From contig MQVO02000004.1 of assembly GCA_001986395.2 (NCBI GenBank), positions 1,054,001-1,118,000 of the forward strand: 64,000 bases of DNA. The letters run 5' to 3'. The position numbers and the translations under genes were made by a program. The notes under the pieces were generated by a model, which searched no databases, was not told where the DNA came from, and was given only the letters and a program-made list of their open reading frames with translations. This document shows positions 1 through 10,427 of this stretch, piece by piece. Source of the DNA: Irpex lacteus. Its lineage: Eukaryota; Basidiomycota; Agaricomycetes; Polyporales; Irpicaceae. The stretch's first letter is position 1. Each line of letters opens with the position of its first letter.

Positions 1-435
1 TCTTGAATCACTCCAACGAGATAAGCTGGTACTCACTCGTGTCCACTTGGGTACCTTATGTATACCCTTGCGATACCCCTTCTCCCATTTTGAGAACACG
101 GTATACTTGTCTCGTGCTGGCATCTCGTGTTCCTTCGGGAGTTCAAGTGCCTTCGTCTGTGATTCCTGTATGTCAATATTGTGCGGTACAGGCTCAGAAC
201 GTAATACTCACCAAAGCAGAACATTGCACACCGCTCGCCCGTACAGCTTCGATAACTGCGTCCACCTTTTTCAGCCGCGAGCGTACATTGGCTTTACGAG
301 TCGGCGAGAGCTTCCATGGGACTTTCCTGGGCACGCAAGTGAGATATGTAAGCTATAATCAAGTATTTTGAATAATGTTACGCACCATAGCAAGCCTCCT
401 GATGCTACCGACGTTGGCCTGAATGCTCCAAACAT
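1..435 (-). CDS. mrpl31: Mitochondrial large-subunit ribosomal protein mL60 (MRPL31), partial
   Basis: Minus-strand gene whose 3' end lies beyond the left edge. The ATG is at 435. Three exons are visible: a short one beginning [14 protein letters not shown], a middle one with [20 protein letters not shown], and a third with [20 protein letters not shown] and [11 protein letters not shown]. The third ends at a GTGAGT donor at positions 36-31, so at least one short exon is missing. The basic composition and the MFGAFRP start, [18 protein letters not shown] and HKVPKWTR blocks are those of fungal mL60, a small protein of the mitochondrial large ribosomal subunit. It is transcribed away from SF3A1, leaving 238 bases between the two starts as a shared promoter region. 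Identification is from recalled family pattern. Confidence 0.82.
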
Positions 436-673
436 CTCACCTCACCGTGGTCGTCGTTACACTTCACTTCATATGTCTAACGCTCAAGCGAGTTCCCGAT
501 GCTGACTAAGCGACATCCACGTGAGCGAGAGCTGGTAATGGGCGCTATTCGTGGGTGTTGCTTCTGTTTCGGACCAGCAGCACTAACTTCCTTGTTCCCT
601 CTCTTCGCCGTTATTCTTTTCTTACCTCTTAACTGAGGTAGAGAACCACAACTTCCGGCAGATATAAAGCAAA

Positions 674-3307
674 ATGAGCGCAATCGCTGTTGACGCGCCA
701 CCGACCAATGGACATGCCTTGCATGAGGAAAATGGCATTCACGAACCGGTCAAAGGACCCAAGTACGCGAGTGGATTGATCCTTCCACCTCCTGAAATAA
801 AGTGTACGCAGTTCATATGCTTTCTATTCCCTCTAAATTAAGTTTAACCTATGTCTTGTTTACTTTCACACAGCCGTCATCGACAGAACAGCCGCATTCG
901 TCGCCCGCTCCGCCAACCCTCCCCAATTCGAAGACAAGATCCGCGAGAACCAGCGTTCAGATCCCAAATTCTCGTTCCTCAACCCTGCGGACCCTTACCA
1001 TGCGTACTATCGGCATTATATGGACAAGGTCAACCGTGGCGAGGTAGATGACGAGCAGAAGCCTGAGAAGGTCCAGGAGAAGCAGGAGGAGAAGCCTGTG
1101 GAGGAAGTTGACAGAGGGCTGGAGCCGCCAGTACCGGAATTTATTTTGGACGTGTCCAACGTGAATGCTGTGGACTTGTGAGTGGCTTTAAGTATCCGTG
1201 AATGTCTACTAATAACATGCGTTGTGGACGTGTTGTGCCCTGCAGGGATATAATCAAGCTCACCGCACTCTTCACTGCACGAAGAGGCCGAGCATTCCTC
1301 CAGAGCCTCTCGCAACGAGAAGCTCGGAACTACCAGTTTGATTTCTTGAAACCTACCCACTCGCTGTTCTCCCACTTCAACCGACTCATTGAACAGTATT
1401 CGAAGGTCCTTCACCCGCAAAAGGAAACTCTCCAAGAGCTGAAGGAGAGGTCTCAGGAAGGAGCCCGGTGGAAGGATCTTGAGGTGGCAAGGAAGCGTGC
1501 GAGGTGGGAGCAGGTGAAGAGGGAAAAGGATAAGAAGAGAGAGGATGACAAGGAGGCTGAGCGAAGTAAGCCGTCTTTCAACTACTATCTCTCACCCTGA
1601 TGCTGAACGAACTATGATAGTCGCGTTTGCGGAAATTGACTGGCACGACTACGCCATTGTGCAGACGATTGAGTTCACAGCTGCTGACGCCGCGTCAGAG
1701 CTACCGCCACCAATGAGCGTGCAGGAAGTCGAGAGTATGACTCTGGCGCAGAAGAGGATGGCTGCCATGATCATGGAGACGACGGCAGAGGAGGTTGAGG
1801 CGGTTCGGGCTCGTCAAGCTGCAGAGGATGCTCAGGCGGCGGCAACTGCTGCAGAGCAGGACGATGCTGCGATGGAAGAGAGTGACGATGAGGATAAGGA
1901 GATTCAAGATAGGAAGAAGAAAGAGGAAGAAGAGAGGCAAAGAGAGCTTGAGCGTGCGAGGGCTATTCAGGCAAGTTCTTTGGAGGCTGGCGGTCCTATG
2001 AAGATCAGAACGGACTACGTTCCTAAACGTGAGTTGCGCTTAACTATCATCACTGACTTGATTCTGAATGTGCCCCCATAACAGTGGGTAAGGACCGAAA
2101 CCAGAAGGTGACCACATGTACCATCTGTGGTCAACAGATTCCTGTGGACGAGCTGCAAGAGCACATGCGTATCGAGCTTCTCGATCCTCGCTGGAAATCT
2201 CAACGTGACGCCCTCGAAGCTCGCAAGGCCCAGGCTTCAGAGTTGCAACGCGGTGCCAACGTCGTCAGCTCACTCAAGAATTTGGCGCGTACCCGTGTGG
2301 ATATCTTCGGTGCAGAAGAGGACGAGGAGAAACGGAAGAAGGAAGAGGAAGAAGAGAGACTCAAACGCAGGGAGAGGGAGAAGGTCGTTTGGGACGGTCA
2401 TACGGCATCGAAGGCCAACACGCTCGACAAATATTCGACGAATGTCAACTTTGACGAGCAAATTGCTGCTATTCACAGAGCGAAAGGTTTGGGCCCGTAA
2501 GTCGATCTCTCCTCGTACTATCTGTTCTCTTTACTGATGTATTAAACATAGACAAGAAGCCAACGCTATTGGGCCAGGTATCGGACCCGCCGCTGCCCCA
2601 GCACCTCTCGCCACACTCCCTCCAGCCCCAGCATCCCTCCCCGCACCCCCGATACAGGGCACACCCGCCTACACCGCCGCCACCGTCTCCTCAGGACCAC
2701 AACCTGCCTCCGCATACCCACCTCAACCACCAGTCATGCTTCCTCCGTTGCACTACCAAGGCCACGATGCCGCCCAACCGTTCGGTTATCAGCCTCCCCC
2801 GATGATCCCTGGTAGACCACCTATGGGTATACCTCAAGCTGGTATGGTGCGGAGTGCGGACGAGATGAACGGTGTTGGTGGAGAGGACGGCGCGCCGCCT
2901 GCGAAGAGGCAGAAGGTGGCTAAGTTGCCCGGTGGGGCGTATTATCCTGAGGAAGACTGGATCAACCTCCATCCCGTACGTCTTCTTTTCTCTCTTTTCA
3001 AATACAACGATACTCATAAATTCCACAGCATCCAATCTCACTACAAATTCAACTACCCAAAGACGCCACCAACGAAGCGTGGAAGATGGACGGCACAGTG
3101 GTCACCATCCCCGAGCTGCCACTCAACCTGCTCGTGTCGACGCTCCGAGAACGTGTGCTGCAGCACCTCGGGAGCAGCTTGTCGACGTCCAAGATCAGGT
3201 TCGCATACGCGGGCAAGATGTTGGCCAACGGAAACTCGATCGCGAGCTACAATCTCGAGGACGAGGATTTGTTGGTTTTGAGTATACAGGACAAGAAGAA
3301 GAAGTAG
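674..3307 (+). CDS. Splicing factor 3A subunit 1 (SF3A1 / Prp21 family)
   Basis: Core U2 snRNP protein of the nuclear spliceosome (SF3a complex). The ATG at 674 opens MSAIAVDAPPTNGHALHEEN. In order the protein has SURP domain 1 (FVARSANPPQFEDKI to PYHAYYRHYMDKV), SURP domain 2 (FTARRGRAFLQSL to HSLFSHFNRLIEQY), a charged coiled stretch rich in Glu and Lys, the PRP21 block (MKIRTDYVPK, CTICGQQIPVDELQEHMRIE, DKYSTNVNFDEQIAAIHRAK), a long Pro-rich segment, a KRQK basic patch, and a C-terminal ubiquitin-like domain ending IQDKKKK. At least six introns of about 50-80 bases interrupt it; the first has a GTACGC donor near 804. The U1-interacting ubiquitin-like end is complete, so the gene looks intact. 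Confidence 0.95.
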
Positions 3308-3850
3308 GGGATGCTGTGATGGTGGTGGTTGAGGATTCGAATTTGGTGAGGACGAGCGCTGTGTTGTGTTGTGGTTCGTGTACCTTATGCATGTGTAGTT
3401 TTCTTGCTCGTACTATGTTCTGTTTTCTTTTCAATTTGCAAGTATGCCGCGAACGTTCTCGCGCCCTTCTTGGAGGACTCCCTCCCAAACAAAATGGAGC
3501 ATGGTGCGAACGACGGATATCGTATTTACGCAGTAAGATATTCGGTATGCATTATGGTGATGCGATTGCACGGGAAGAGAGCTATAGAGAATGAACGAGA
3601 GCGACGTGTAGATACTGTCTGTGGGGATATAGAGAATTCCAAAAAAGCGAGAGAAGGAAAGAAGAGAAGAGCCAGAAATATGTATGGTACAGAGAGCTTA
3701 CTATTATTACACAAACCATTCCACCAAGAACCACTACCGCGTTACTCCACCGCCAAAACCGAACTTGGAGAACCATTATACATGAGAAACCGATATAGCA
3801 GCAGGTATATGCAAGCCTAGAGAATGCAGTGCCAGGGATGTACCAGGCAC
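3308..3850. other. Convergent intergenic stretch
   Basis: About 540 bases between the stop codons of SF3A1 and the E2 gene. It should hold the two 3' untranslated regions. Open frames here are short and lack family features. Confidence 0.6.
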
Positions 3851-5327
3851 TCACATAATCCTCCGAGCGAGCAACGCCAATACGGACACGAATAACACAC
3901 AAATGGCGGTGTCCAACAGTATAGGCGGACGAGACGAGGAGGAAGAGGAGAGGACGACAGTGGTGTGACTCGCCGTAGGCAAATCGAAGCGGACGCTCCT
4001 CTCCCGCTCTTCCCCTCGAGTTTGTTCGTGTTCTTCGTGGACTGTAGGAGGTGTAGGAGTTGACGTCGGGACAGGTAGCGCTTTGGTGTTGATCGCAGGA
4101 GTAGCTTCGAATGCTGTCAGGTGCTCGGAATCAGTTTCTTCACGTTCAGGCTGGAACTCTTCTGGTAACGTCGAAGCGACAGGTGGGAGGGGCGTAGAGG
4201 GTCGCGACGGGGTTGCAGGGATGATAATCGACGCAGCGTCTATGGGCCTCATTGGTCTTGGCGCCAGGATAGTCGGGGACATTGGGGCGGGCGCGGGGAA
4301 TGTCGGTGCGGGAGGGTCGGCGATGGTTGTGGCTGTGGCTGCGTCGAGAACTTTGAACACTTTCTCGGCGGGGTCGCGGTGTAGTTCGTCTTCTTGAGAT
4401 TGCTGGACGGCTGATAAGGCGGTGTCTTCTTGTGGAGGATCGGGGAGGCATTCGTGATTGGGCTTCTGACATGACGGGCAGACCCAGTCTCTTGAACTAT
4501 CGGAACTAGTCACACATGCGTCTTCATGAGTAGTAATGGTGACGTACAGGGCTGCGAGGCGTTTGCGCTCTGCAGGTGGATACTCAAGCGCACCAACCCC
4601 GACGGCGGCTGTGCCTTTCAGGGGGAAGAAGCCTTGGAGACCGATGATTGCTGCAGATAATAAGGTCAGAATAATGCTCTGAGGTAGCTTGCCTAGATAA
4701 ACTCGCCTGTACGGACACCCCAGGCTGGTTGCCACAGCTCTTCGTGATCTTCCATGATCCATTAGATATCACAAGCCGCGCACACGTATCTTGACTACTC
4801 ACAGTTCGTGAAGCTGATACATATCTACGAAGAAAGATATTAGGCTCAAGGCTGCGAGGAAATAAAAGACAGACATGCCTTGGTATTCAACTCGAACCTG
4901 CCATTCGGCGTGAGCATCATGATGGACGGCGGGCGGAAGGGGTATTCAGAAGGAAGCAGGATTCTGAAATGGTACAGGCCTCCTTCGAATTCTGTGTCGG
5001 GTGGTCCTCGTATGGTACAATGCCATTCCTATGGATGCAAAGTTTAATATCTCTACACAGAGGATCTAATGGAAGAGTCGCGCACGAATATATCGTCCTA
5101 AGTGGAGTATTCAGGCTATTTGGCTTAGATTAGAGTAGAGATTTGGCGTACCTCGAGCGGGGCAGCTGAGTAGTCCGTGCATGGGTCGTTTGCGAGCTCG
5201 CGGGCCTCTTGCATGATCCGCTTCACAGCTGATTGCGGAGGCAGGTCAGTGAGAGATGCACGGGACCATGTCGGGTGAGGGGCGGCATACCGGAGCTGTT
5301 CATGTTGTAGGCTGCTCTGGTTGCCAT
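3851..5327 (-). CDS. Tail-anchored ubiquitin-conjugating enzyme E2 (UBE2J1/Ubc6-like)
   Basis: E2 enzyme of endoplasmic-reticulum-associated degradation. The ATG at 5327 gives MATRAAYNMNSSAVKRIMQE. The E2 core follows in short exons: EWHCTIRGPPDTEFEGGLYH, EYPFRPPSIMMLTPNGRFEL, then ICISFTNYHEELWQPAWGVR, where the Cys of ICIS is the expected catalytic cysteine. The GFFPLKGTAAVGVGALEY block and a following CPSCQK motif match UBE2J1 better than UBE2J2. A roughly 200-residue Pro/Thr/Ser-rich linker leads to a C-terminal hydrophobic helix (LLDTAICVLFVSVLALLARR), the tail anchor, so the E2 core faces the cytosol. Length is about 390 residues. The intron after RFELNTK uses a GC donor (GCATGT). Its start faces the mS37 gene across about 265 bases. 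Confidence 0.93.
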
Positions 5328-5592
5328 ATTCGGTGTTGTCGGTGGTTGAAGAGAACGTCGAGGAGAGAGGTAAAGTCGTGGAGGAAGGAGGGAGGAGTTG
5401 GCTGTGAAACACTGGCTTCAAGACCATCTCTTACGTGGGGATTTACACGTGATTCAGTCCTTGGAATATTCAGGTTGTGGGAAAAATCTGACCACATTTG
5501 GGCCTGGACTCGCCGCGGCGCCGTCAACGCTGCACTCATTACTCTCCTCCTCCGACTTGTCTCGTCCGACCACTGCTAGGTTTGCAGCAGCC

Positions 5593-5945
5593 ATGCATAT
5601 CAAACAGCTCAGGGTACGGCCAAGAAAAGGTATGTTTGTCTCCCAATATTAATATTATGTCGAGCTGGTACTAACTATTTGTCTCACAGCCCAGCCGGCA
5701 AACCCATGCGCGGCTGAACTCATGAGTTTGTTGTCGTGCTGGACCGCGAGCAACGACTTGCACTCAATGGGGCCCTGTGCAGAGGCTTCCCAGGCCATGA
5801 TTCAGTGCATGCGGACAACAGTGCGTCTACAATTCACTGTGTCTACGATGATTTCGCTAACAAGAACATTCTTCAGCCCTTCGGTGCCAAAAAGCATAAG
5901 CCTAGTATCAACTTCCATCTCAGGCGACTCAACAAGATTCTGTAA
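5593..5945 (+). CDS. mrp10: Mitochondrial small-subunit ribosomal protein mS37 (Mrp10 / CHCHD1-like)
   Basis: Three small exons: MHIKQLRVRPRK, then the CHCH exon, then PFGAKKHKPSINFHLRRLNK. The middle exon carries a twin CX9C motif: Cys-AAELMSLLS-Cys and Cys-AEASQAMIQ-Cys, each with exactly nine residues between cysteines. The KPSINFHLRRL tail matches the KSNINYH-type tail of yeast Mrp10. Proteins of this type are imported and oxidised through the Mia40 route and sit in the mitochondrial small ribosomal subunit. The product is about 80 residues, normal for the family. The gene is divergent from the E2 gene. Introns have GTATGT-like and GTGCGT donors and end in CACAG and TTCAG. Confidence 0.9.
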
Positions 5946-6583
5946 TAGACGACTACATTACCCCCCACCTATTGTTATATGCTGTCGTAATGCTCTGATC
6001 CGTTCACTAGTCACCGGTCACCTGCTAGCTATCGTTATCGACTCAGCCTTTCAAGTCATCCAGGTTTCATTCCAACGATTGCCTTGGTTGGAGGACTATT
6101 GCCGGAGGATAAAGGTCGTGCACACAACGGACTTGACCTATTCCATACCGGTACCGCGTTAATGCTGCCGCAGTATGTGAATTCAAGTCCATGTCACCAG
6201 CAAAAGAGGGATGTGTCCAGCTTAGGGTCGTTTGCGGGCATGCTGGGTCTAGATATGTGTCACCTATTGCAATGGCATACTCTGAGACTATCATATGCGG
6301 AAATGAGTCGTCTGAAAGCTGTGTTCTGAGAGCCTGCTGTGCACAACGTGTAGCCGTAGTAGCCTCCCGCAAAGGCTGAATCGGGAAACCTGGGATGTTG
6401 TTGTTTGTTGAGTCACGCGCGCCTGCCACCCTCGCGCGGCCTGTCTGCGCACGCACCTCGTTCACCGCAACCGCATCTCACACAGCCCATCTTCTCCTCC
6501 AACCACCACCATCTCGTCCCAGCTGCCTTTGCAGAACACCCAAGAAAACTTCGTACAACACACTCGCATAACCACAAGCAACA
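5946..6583. other. Upstream region of ATG8
   Basis: About 640 bases. A C/T-rich stretch from about 6420 to 6570 just before the ATG is typical of strongly expressed basidiomycete promoters. I see no further gene. Confidence 0.5.
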
Positions 6584-7222
6584 ATGAGGTCCAAGTTCAA
6601 GGATGAGCACCCCTTCGGTCCGTGCTATGCCCCCTACCAAGTCTGATCCCAGATCGAGACTAACATCCGCTGTTTACCTGTCGATAGAGAAGCGTAAGGG
6701 CGAGGCTGAGCGTATCCGTCAGAAGTACCCAGATCGTATTCCTGTGAGCACCCCAAACCATTTGTATGCGTGATCGCGTCCAGTTCGCTGACCTATGTGT
6801 GGCGTGTTCCAGGTCATCTGCGAGAAGGCGGACAGGACGGACATCCCGACAATTGATAAGAAGAAGTATCTCGTACCATCGGTATGTCAAAGGTCATCTA
6901 ATATCGTTGCTGTGGTCTCTGTAGCTCACGAACGGCTTGTCTGGACAACTTGTAGGACTTGACAGTGGGGCAGTTCGTGTACGTTATCCGGAAACGTATC
7001 AAGCTCGCTCCGGAGAAGGCCATCTTCATCTTCGTCGACGAGGTGCTACCACCGACAGCACAGCTCATGAGTGCGATCTACGAAGAGCACAAGTGCGTTC
7101 TCATCCCTCCTGCCTTTCGAGGCTTGTCGCTGACTAATATTCTTGTCCTGACGTGTAATAGGGATGAAGACGGTTTCCTGTACGTTAGCTACTCTGGAGA
7201 GAACACTTTCGGGTCACGGTGA
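6584..7222 (+). CDS. atg8: Autophagy ubiquitin-like protein Atg8
   Basis: Five exons give a 118-residue protein: [30 protein letters not shown], a third with [20 protein letters not shown], a fourth with [17 protein letters not shown] through [11 protein letters not shown], and [19 protein letters not shown]. Atg8 is conjugated to phosphatidylethanolamine on the growing autophagosome membrane. The conserved glycine falls at residue 116 and is followed by Ser-Arg, so Atg4 must trim two residues before lipidation. The KKYLVPSDLTVGQF and YSGENTFG blocks are near-invariant in the family. The protein is complete. Confidence 0.98.
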
Positions 7223-7703
7223 TCGCATATATTCCCTTCGAGCTTCATCCCATCTCGTCTTCCGCACTTATTCCTCTCGGATTCATCATAATCACGTTCG
7301 TCGCGAAGAGGGGTCATCGATCGGTGGACCAAGAATGGGATTGAGGCATATAGAAGCCGTCTATCGTCTCTAGGAGTCAAGTCTTCTTTAACTATCCGTC
7401 TCTCTCGACTACCCTCTCCCCCGTTCGCTCGCCTATCCGGACGTTTTCACCTTCTGTCCATACCCCCTCACACAATGATCCTTCCTACTACAGTTCCCTT
7501 CCGCCTGCTCCCTTGACCTTCATGAACGGAATCTTGTATTTTATACGTACTTCTGACTCTTTCATCGATACAATCCCAGAATACACACATCCTTGCGTGA
7601 CTGCGCAGCTACATTCTCTTCGCATGAGCGCCTGTGGTATAATTGAGCACTGCCACCATACTTACACGCATTCACCCATAGACTGTTCATAGGCCCCAGA
7701 TAC
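7223..7703. other. ATG8 downstream region
   Basis: About 480 bases of C/T-rich sequence that should include the ATG8 3' untranslated region. No gene seen. It ends at the transposon's left repeat. Confidence 0.5.
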
Positions 7704-7726
7704 CACCTCGGGCAAAACGCAATCAC
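7704..7726 (+). repeat. Left terminal inverted repeat of the MITE
   Basis: 23 bases identical to the reverse complement of 8205-8227. Confidence 0.9.
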
Positions 7727-8204
7727 TGCCGCTCGATGTTCCGCAGAACAATAATTACTGAGTATTCCTTTCTGACGGTAGCTAATTAGTCAATGAAGGA
7801 TACGTTATGTCACCTTTCGAGCGAAAATGTGGGTGTTTTTCTCCCCTCGAAAAGGTTCCCTTTGTACTAGACGAACAGTCATCGAAAAGTCGTCGATGAG
7901 GCATCCTTTTCGACACGCGCAAAGGTAACCTCACGGCACTTTTCCGGATCGGGCTGCGCCAGATCGCTCCTCAAGGCTCCCGATTGCTCTTTGAGAGCTT
8001 GTTTACCTTTGTGCGTGTCGAAAAGGATGCCTCATCGACGGCTTTTCGATGATTGTTCGCCAAGCTCTTTGTCTAACTTTTCTACGTCAGATTAATGCTC
8101 ACAAAATAGCTGAAAAGGTAAGCTTTTTTAAGACAAAAAAGCCGTATGAAAGCGACTAATTAGGAATACTCAGGGATTATTATTCTACGGAAATTCGCGC
8201 GCCT

Positions 8205-8227
8205 GTGATTGCGTTTTGCCCGAGGTG
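8205..8227 (-). repeat. Right terminal inverted repeat of the MITE
   Basis: 23 bases identical to the reverse complement of 7704-7726. It is followed by TAC, the putative target duplication. Confidence 0.9.
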
Positions 8228-9167
8228 TACAGCAAGCAAGCACACATATCGTAATCACCGAGTTAAGTGCGCTCTTGCCTCATTATGGAGACTGCAGCAC
8301 GCTCATTCTGCAAATAGTCCTGCTACAAAGTTTCTTTGTCTGTGTTCCCCACGCCCCCTAAGCATGGCAGGATCCGTCTGCGCGCGTCCCTCACTCATAG
8401 ACCTTGCATGATTAATGTACGGAGTTAATCACAATAGTAAGCAGCGTTTGAACTCGTGAGCTTCCTTTCATTGAGAGTTCATTGTACAGGAGATGAAAGT
8501 GCATGTTCAACGCTTTGTCTTCCCGGCCCAACAGACGCCGCGCAACACCAGGTGAATGGGCTTTGGAGACGAGGACCTTTGGGTCGAATTTGACCCTGTT
8601 GCGACCTGGCACCTATCCCCACTTATCCCATACAATGGCCGTTGTCTCTAGCTTTGCGTCGCCCGAAGTCTCCGGTTACTGGTCCTATGCACAGATGAAT
8701 GGCCCTTTGTAAGGCCAGGTGATTGGGGGTGATATGCCTTCAGCCATCGATCGTAGAACGAAGACATGAAGACCGGCCGCAGGAGGCTCAGGCTCGCATG
8801 GCCCTTCACCCGGATATATATGAACGGCCATTCAGAATGACCATGGAGGCCATTGGCACGGAGAAACAAACGCGTGTTCGTTGCAGCACGCCTCGTCCAT
8901 GCACCGTATAAAGGAATGCGCCGCAGGTTTGTATGGTCGTTTCACTTTCCTCCCTGACGTTGCTCGCTCTCAGGCTCCTGGTTCTCTGAAGCTGCCCGGA
9001 CTGGTTTCGGTGCTCGAATAGACAAGTTCTCAAGACAGACTGACTAGTAATTTCCTATTACTACTCGGACCTGCAGCACCTGCAAGACTCGACATATCGT
9101 GGAACACTCGCTCAATTTATTCGCTATTCAAGGCTCCCCAACCTATAAAGTATAATATTACGGAAGG
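8228..9167. other. Intergenic stretch
   Basis: About 940 bases with only short unsupported frames. A TATA-like run (TATAAAGTATAAT) near 9145-9157 lies just before the next start codon. Confidence 0.5.
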
Positions 9168-10255
9168 ATGACGCAGGTTGTCTCGTCGTTACGCGTTATG
9201 GGCACCGGTGCGTCTCTTCCTTGAGGTTTTTACCACACCAGCGTCTGACGTTTGTGACATCCTCAGTGTTGCTCGGTGCCACTGAGCTCGCCCTGGTGGC
9301 GCTCTTTGCTGTCGCTGTCTCAGCGGACAGCTCTAATAGTGAGTGCATCCATATTCACTACCCTCACTATATCAGATGCCAGTACCGCAAGCTTACACCC
9401 CGCCGCACGCATGACAGTTAACGACATGGGATGTCTGCTACTCCACTGTGTAGCGAATTTATTGGTCTGGACAAAGTGGGTCTGTTGTTTAAGTTCGCGC
9501 CTCGTGCAGCGCGCTAACCATAGGATGTTTCTCAGTGAAGTATATGTAATCTTAAGGAGAGGGCGGGACCCCAAAGACGTCGCGTACGTGGTGATTAGTA
9601 CGATGTTGGTCATCATTACAGCTAGTGAGTCGCACATCCAATGCTGATATCTAAACTTGGACTATACTGATACTCTGAACTGTCTAGTTGCTTTCGGTCT
9701 GTTTGCGTTTAATCTTGCCGAGCTGGGGTCACAGAATGGGAAACTCGACTTTGCGACTTTGGGAGCTCCATTGGCGTACGCCGTGCTGATCATGTCGTGG
9801 TTGGTGACTATGCTAGGTGAGTTCCGGTATCCCTGAGCACATTTTTTGCTTACACAATCTCATGACGTATAGCGATACAATCACTTGTTTTCGCCGGCGT
9901 GGACAAGTACCATGCCTATTTCGACTCCAATACCCACCAAAAGGAGAACCCCACCCGCACTGCTACCAATAGTAGGAGCCCCAAACCCTCTGGTATTGAC
10001 CCGACACGAACTCGGGCCCCACTGCCCCTGACGATCATCCACGTCGTGCAAAACGGCGAACACGAACTGTATCGCAACCCTAACGTAGCCGTGGCGCCGC
10101 ACATCCTGAACCTGAAGTCGCCTGTGACCCCGAAGACCACCGTCATGACTCCGAAGACGGCGAATGTGCGTTTGGAGGAGCTGGAGAAGGCTATGCATGG
10201 TACACCACCCCCCATGTATAAGACAACTTATAATCACTGGCCAGGTCAAATGTAG
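9168..10255 (+). CDS. Uncharacterised multi-helix membrane protein
   Basis: I do not recognise the family. The ATG at 9168 opens MTQVVSSLRVMGT, spliced through a GTGCGT intron to VLLGATELALVALFAVAVSA, the first helix. Later exons supply DPKDVAYVVISTMLVIITA, then AFGLFAFNLAELGSQNGKLD, and GAPLAYAVLIMSWLVTMLA followed by IQSLVFAGVDKYHAYF. At least four hydrophobic segments are therefore likely. The last exon is a hydrophilic tail of about 115 residues, rich in Thr, Pro and Asn (VDKYHAYFDSNTHQKENP to TTYNHWPGQM), probably cytosolic. Exons between 9336 and 9630 are uncertain. It converges on the MFS gene with about 170 bases between stops. Confidence 0.6.
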
Positions 10256-10427
10256 ATACCTCCGTTCACGTGAAGTGCGACGGTTCGCGCGGATTTTTAT
10301 CGTGTACAATACGTATGAATATCGTACAGACAGTATGTATCATGCTGTACAACTTTCAATTCTACTAATACTACAACCATTAATGCTCATGAACCCAATT
10401 CCACTCTCCGTGGGTATATGCACGTTA

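Larger units (their letters stand above)
7704..8227. mobile_element. Non-autonomous DNA transposon (MITE-like), 524 bp
   Basis: The element is bounded by a perfect 23-bp terminal inverted repeat at 7704-7726 and 8205-8227 (outer end CACCTCGGGC). A trinucleotide TAC directly abuts each end (7701-7703 and 8228-8230), a likely 3-bp target duplication. Further inside, imperfect inverted copies containing GAGTATTCC pair with each other. A longer inner inverted repeat (about 7871-7929 against 8006-8064, containing GATGAGGCATCCTTTTCGAC) makes nearly the whole element a foldback. It has no coding capacity. A CAC terminus with a 3-bp duplication suggests mobilisation by a CACTA/CMC-type transposase, but that class is inference. 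Confidence 0.88.
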
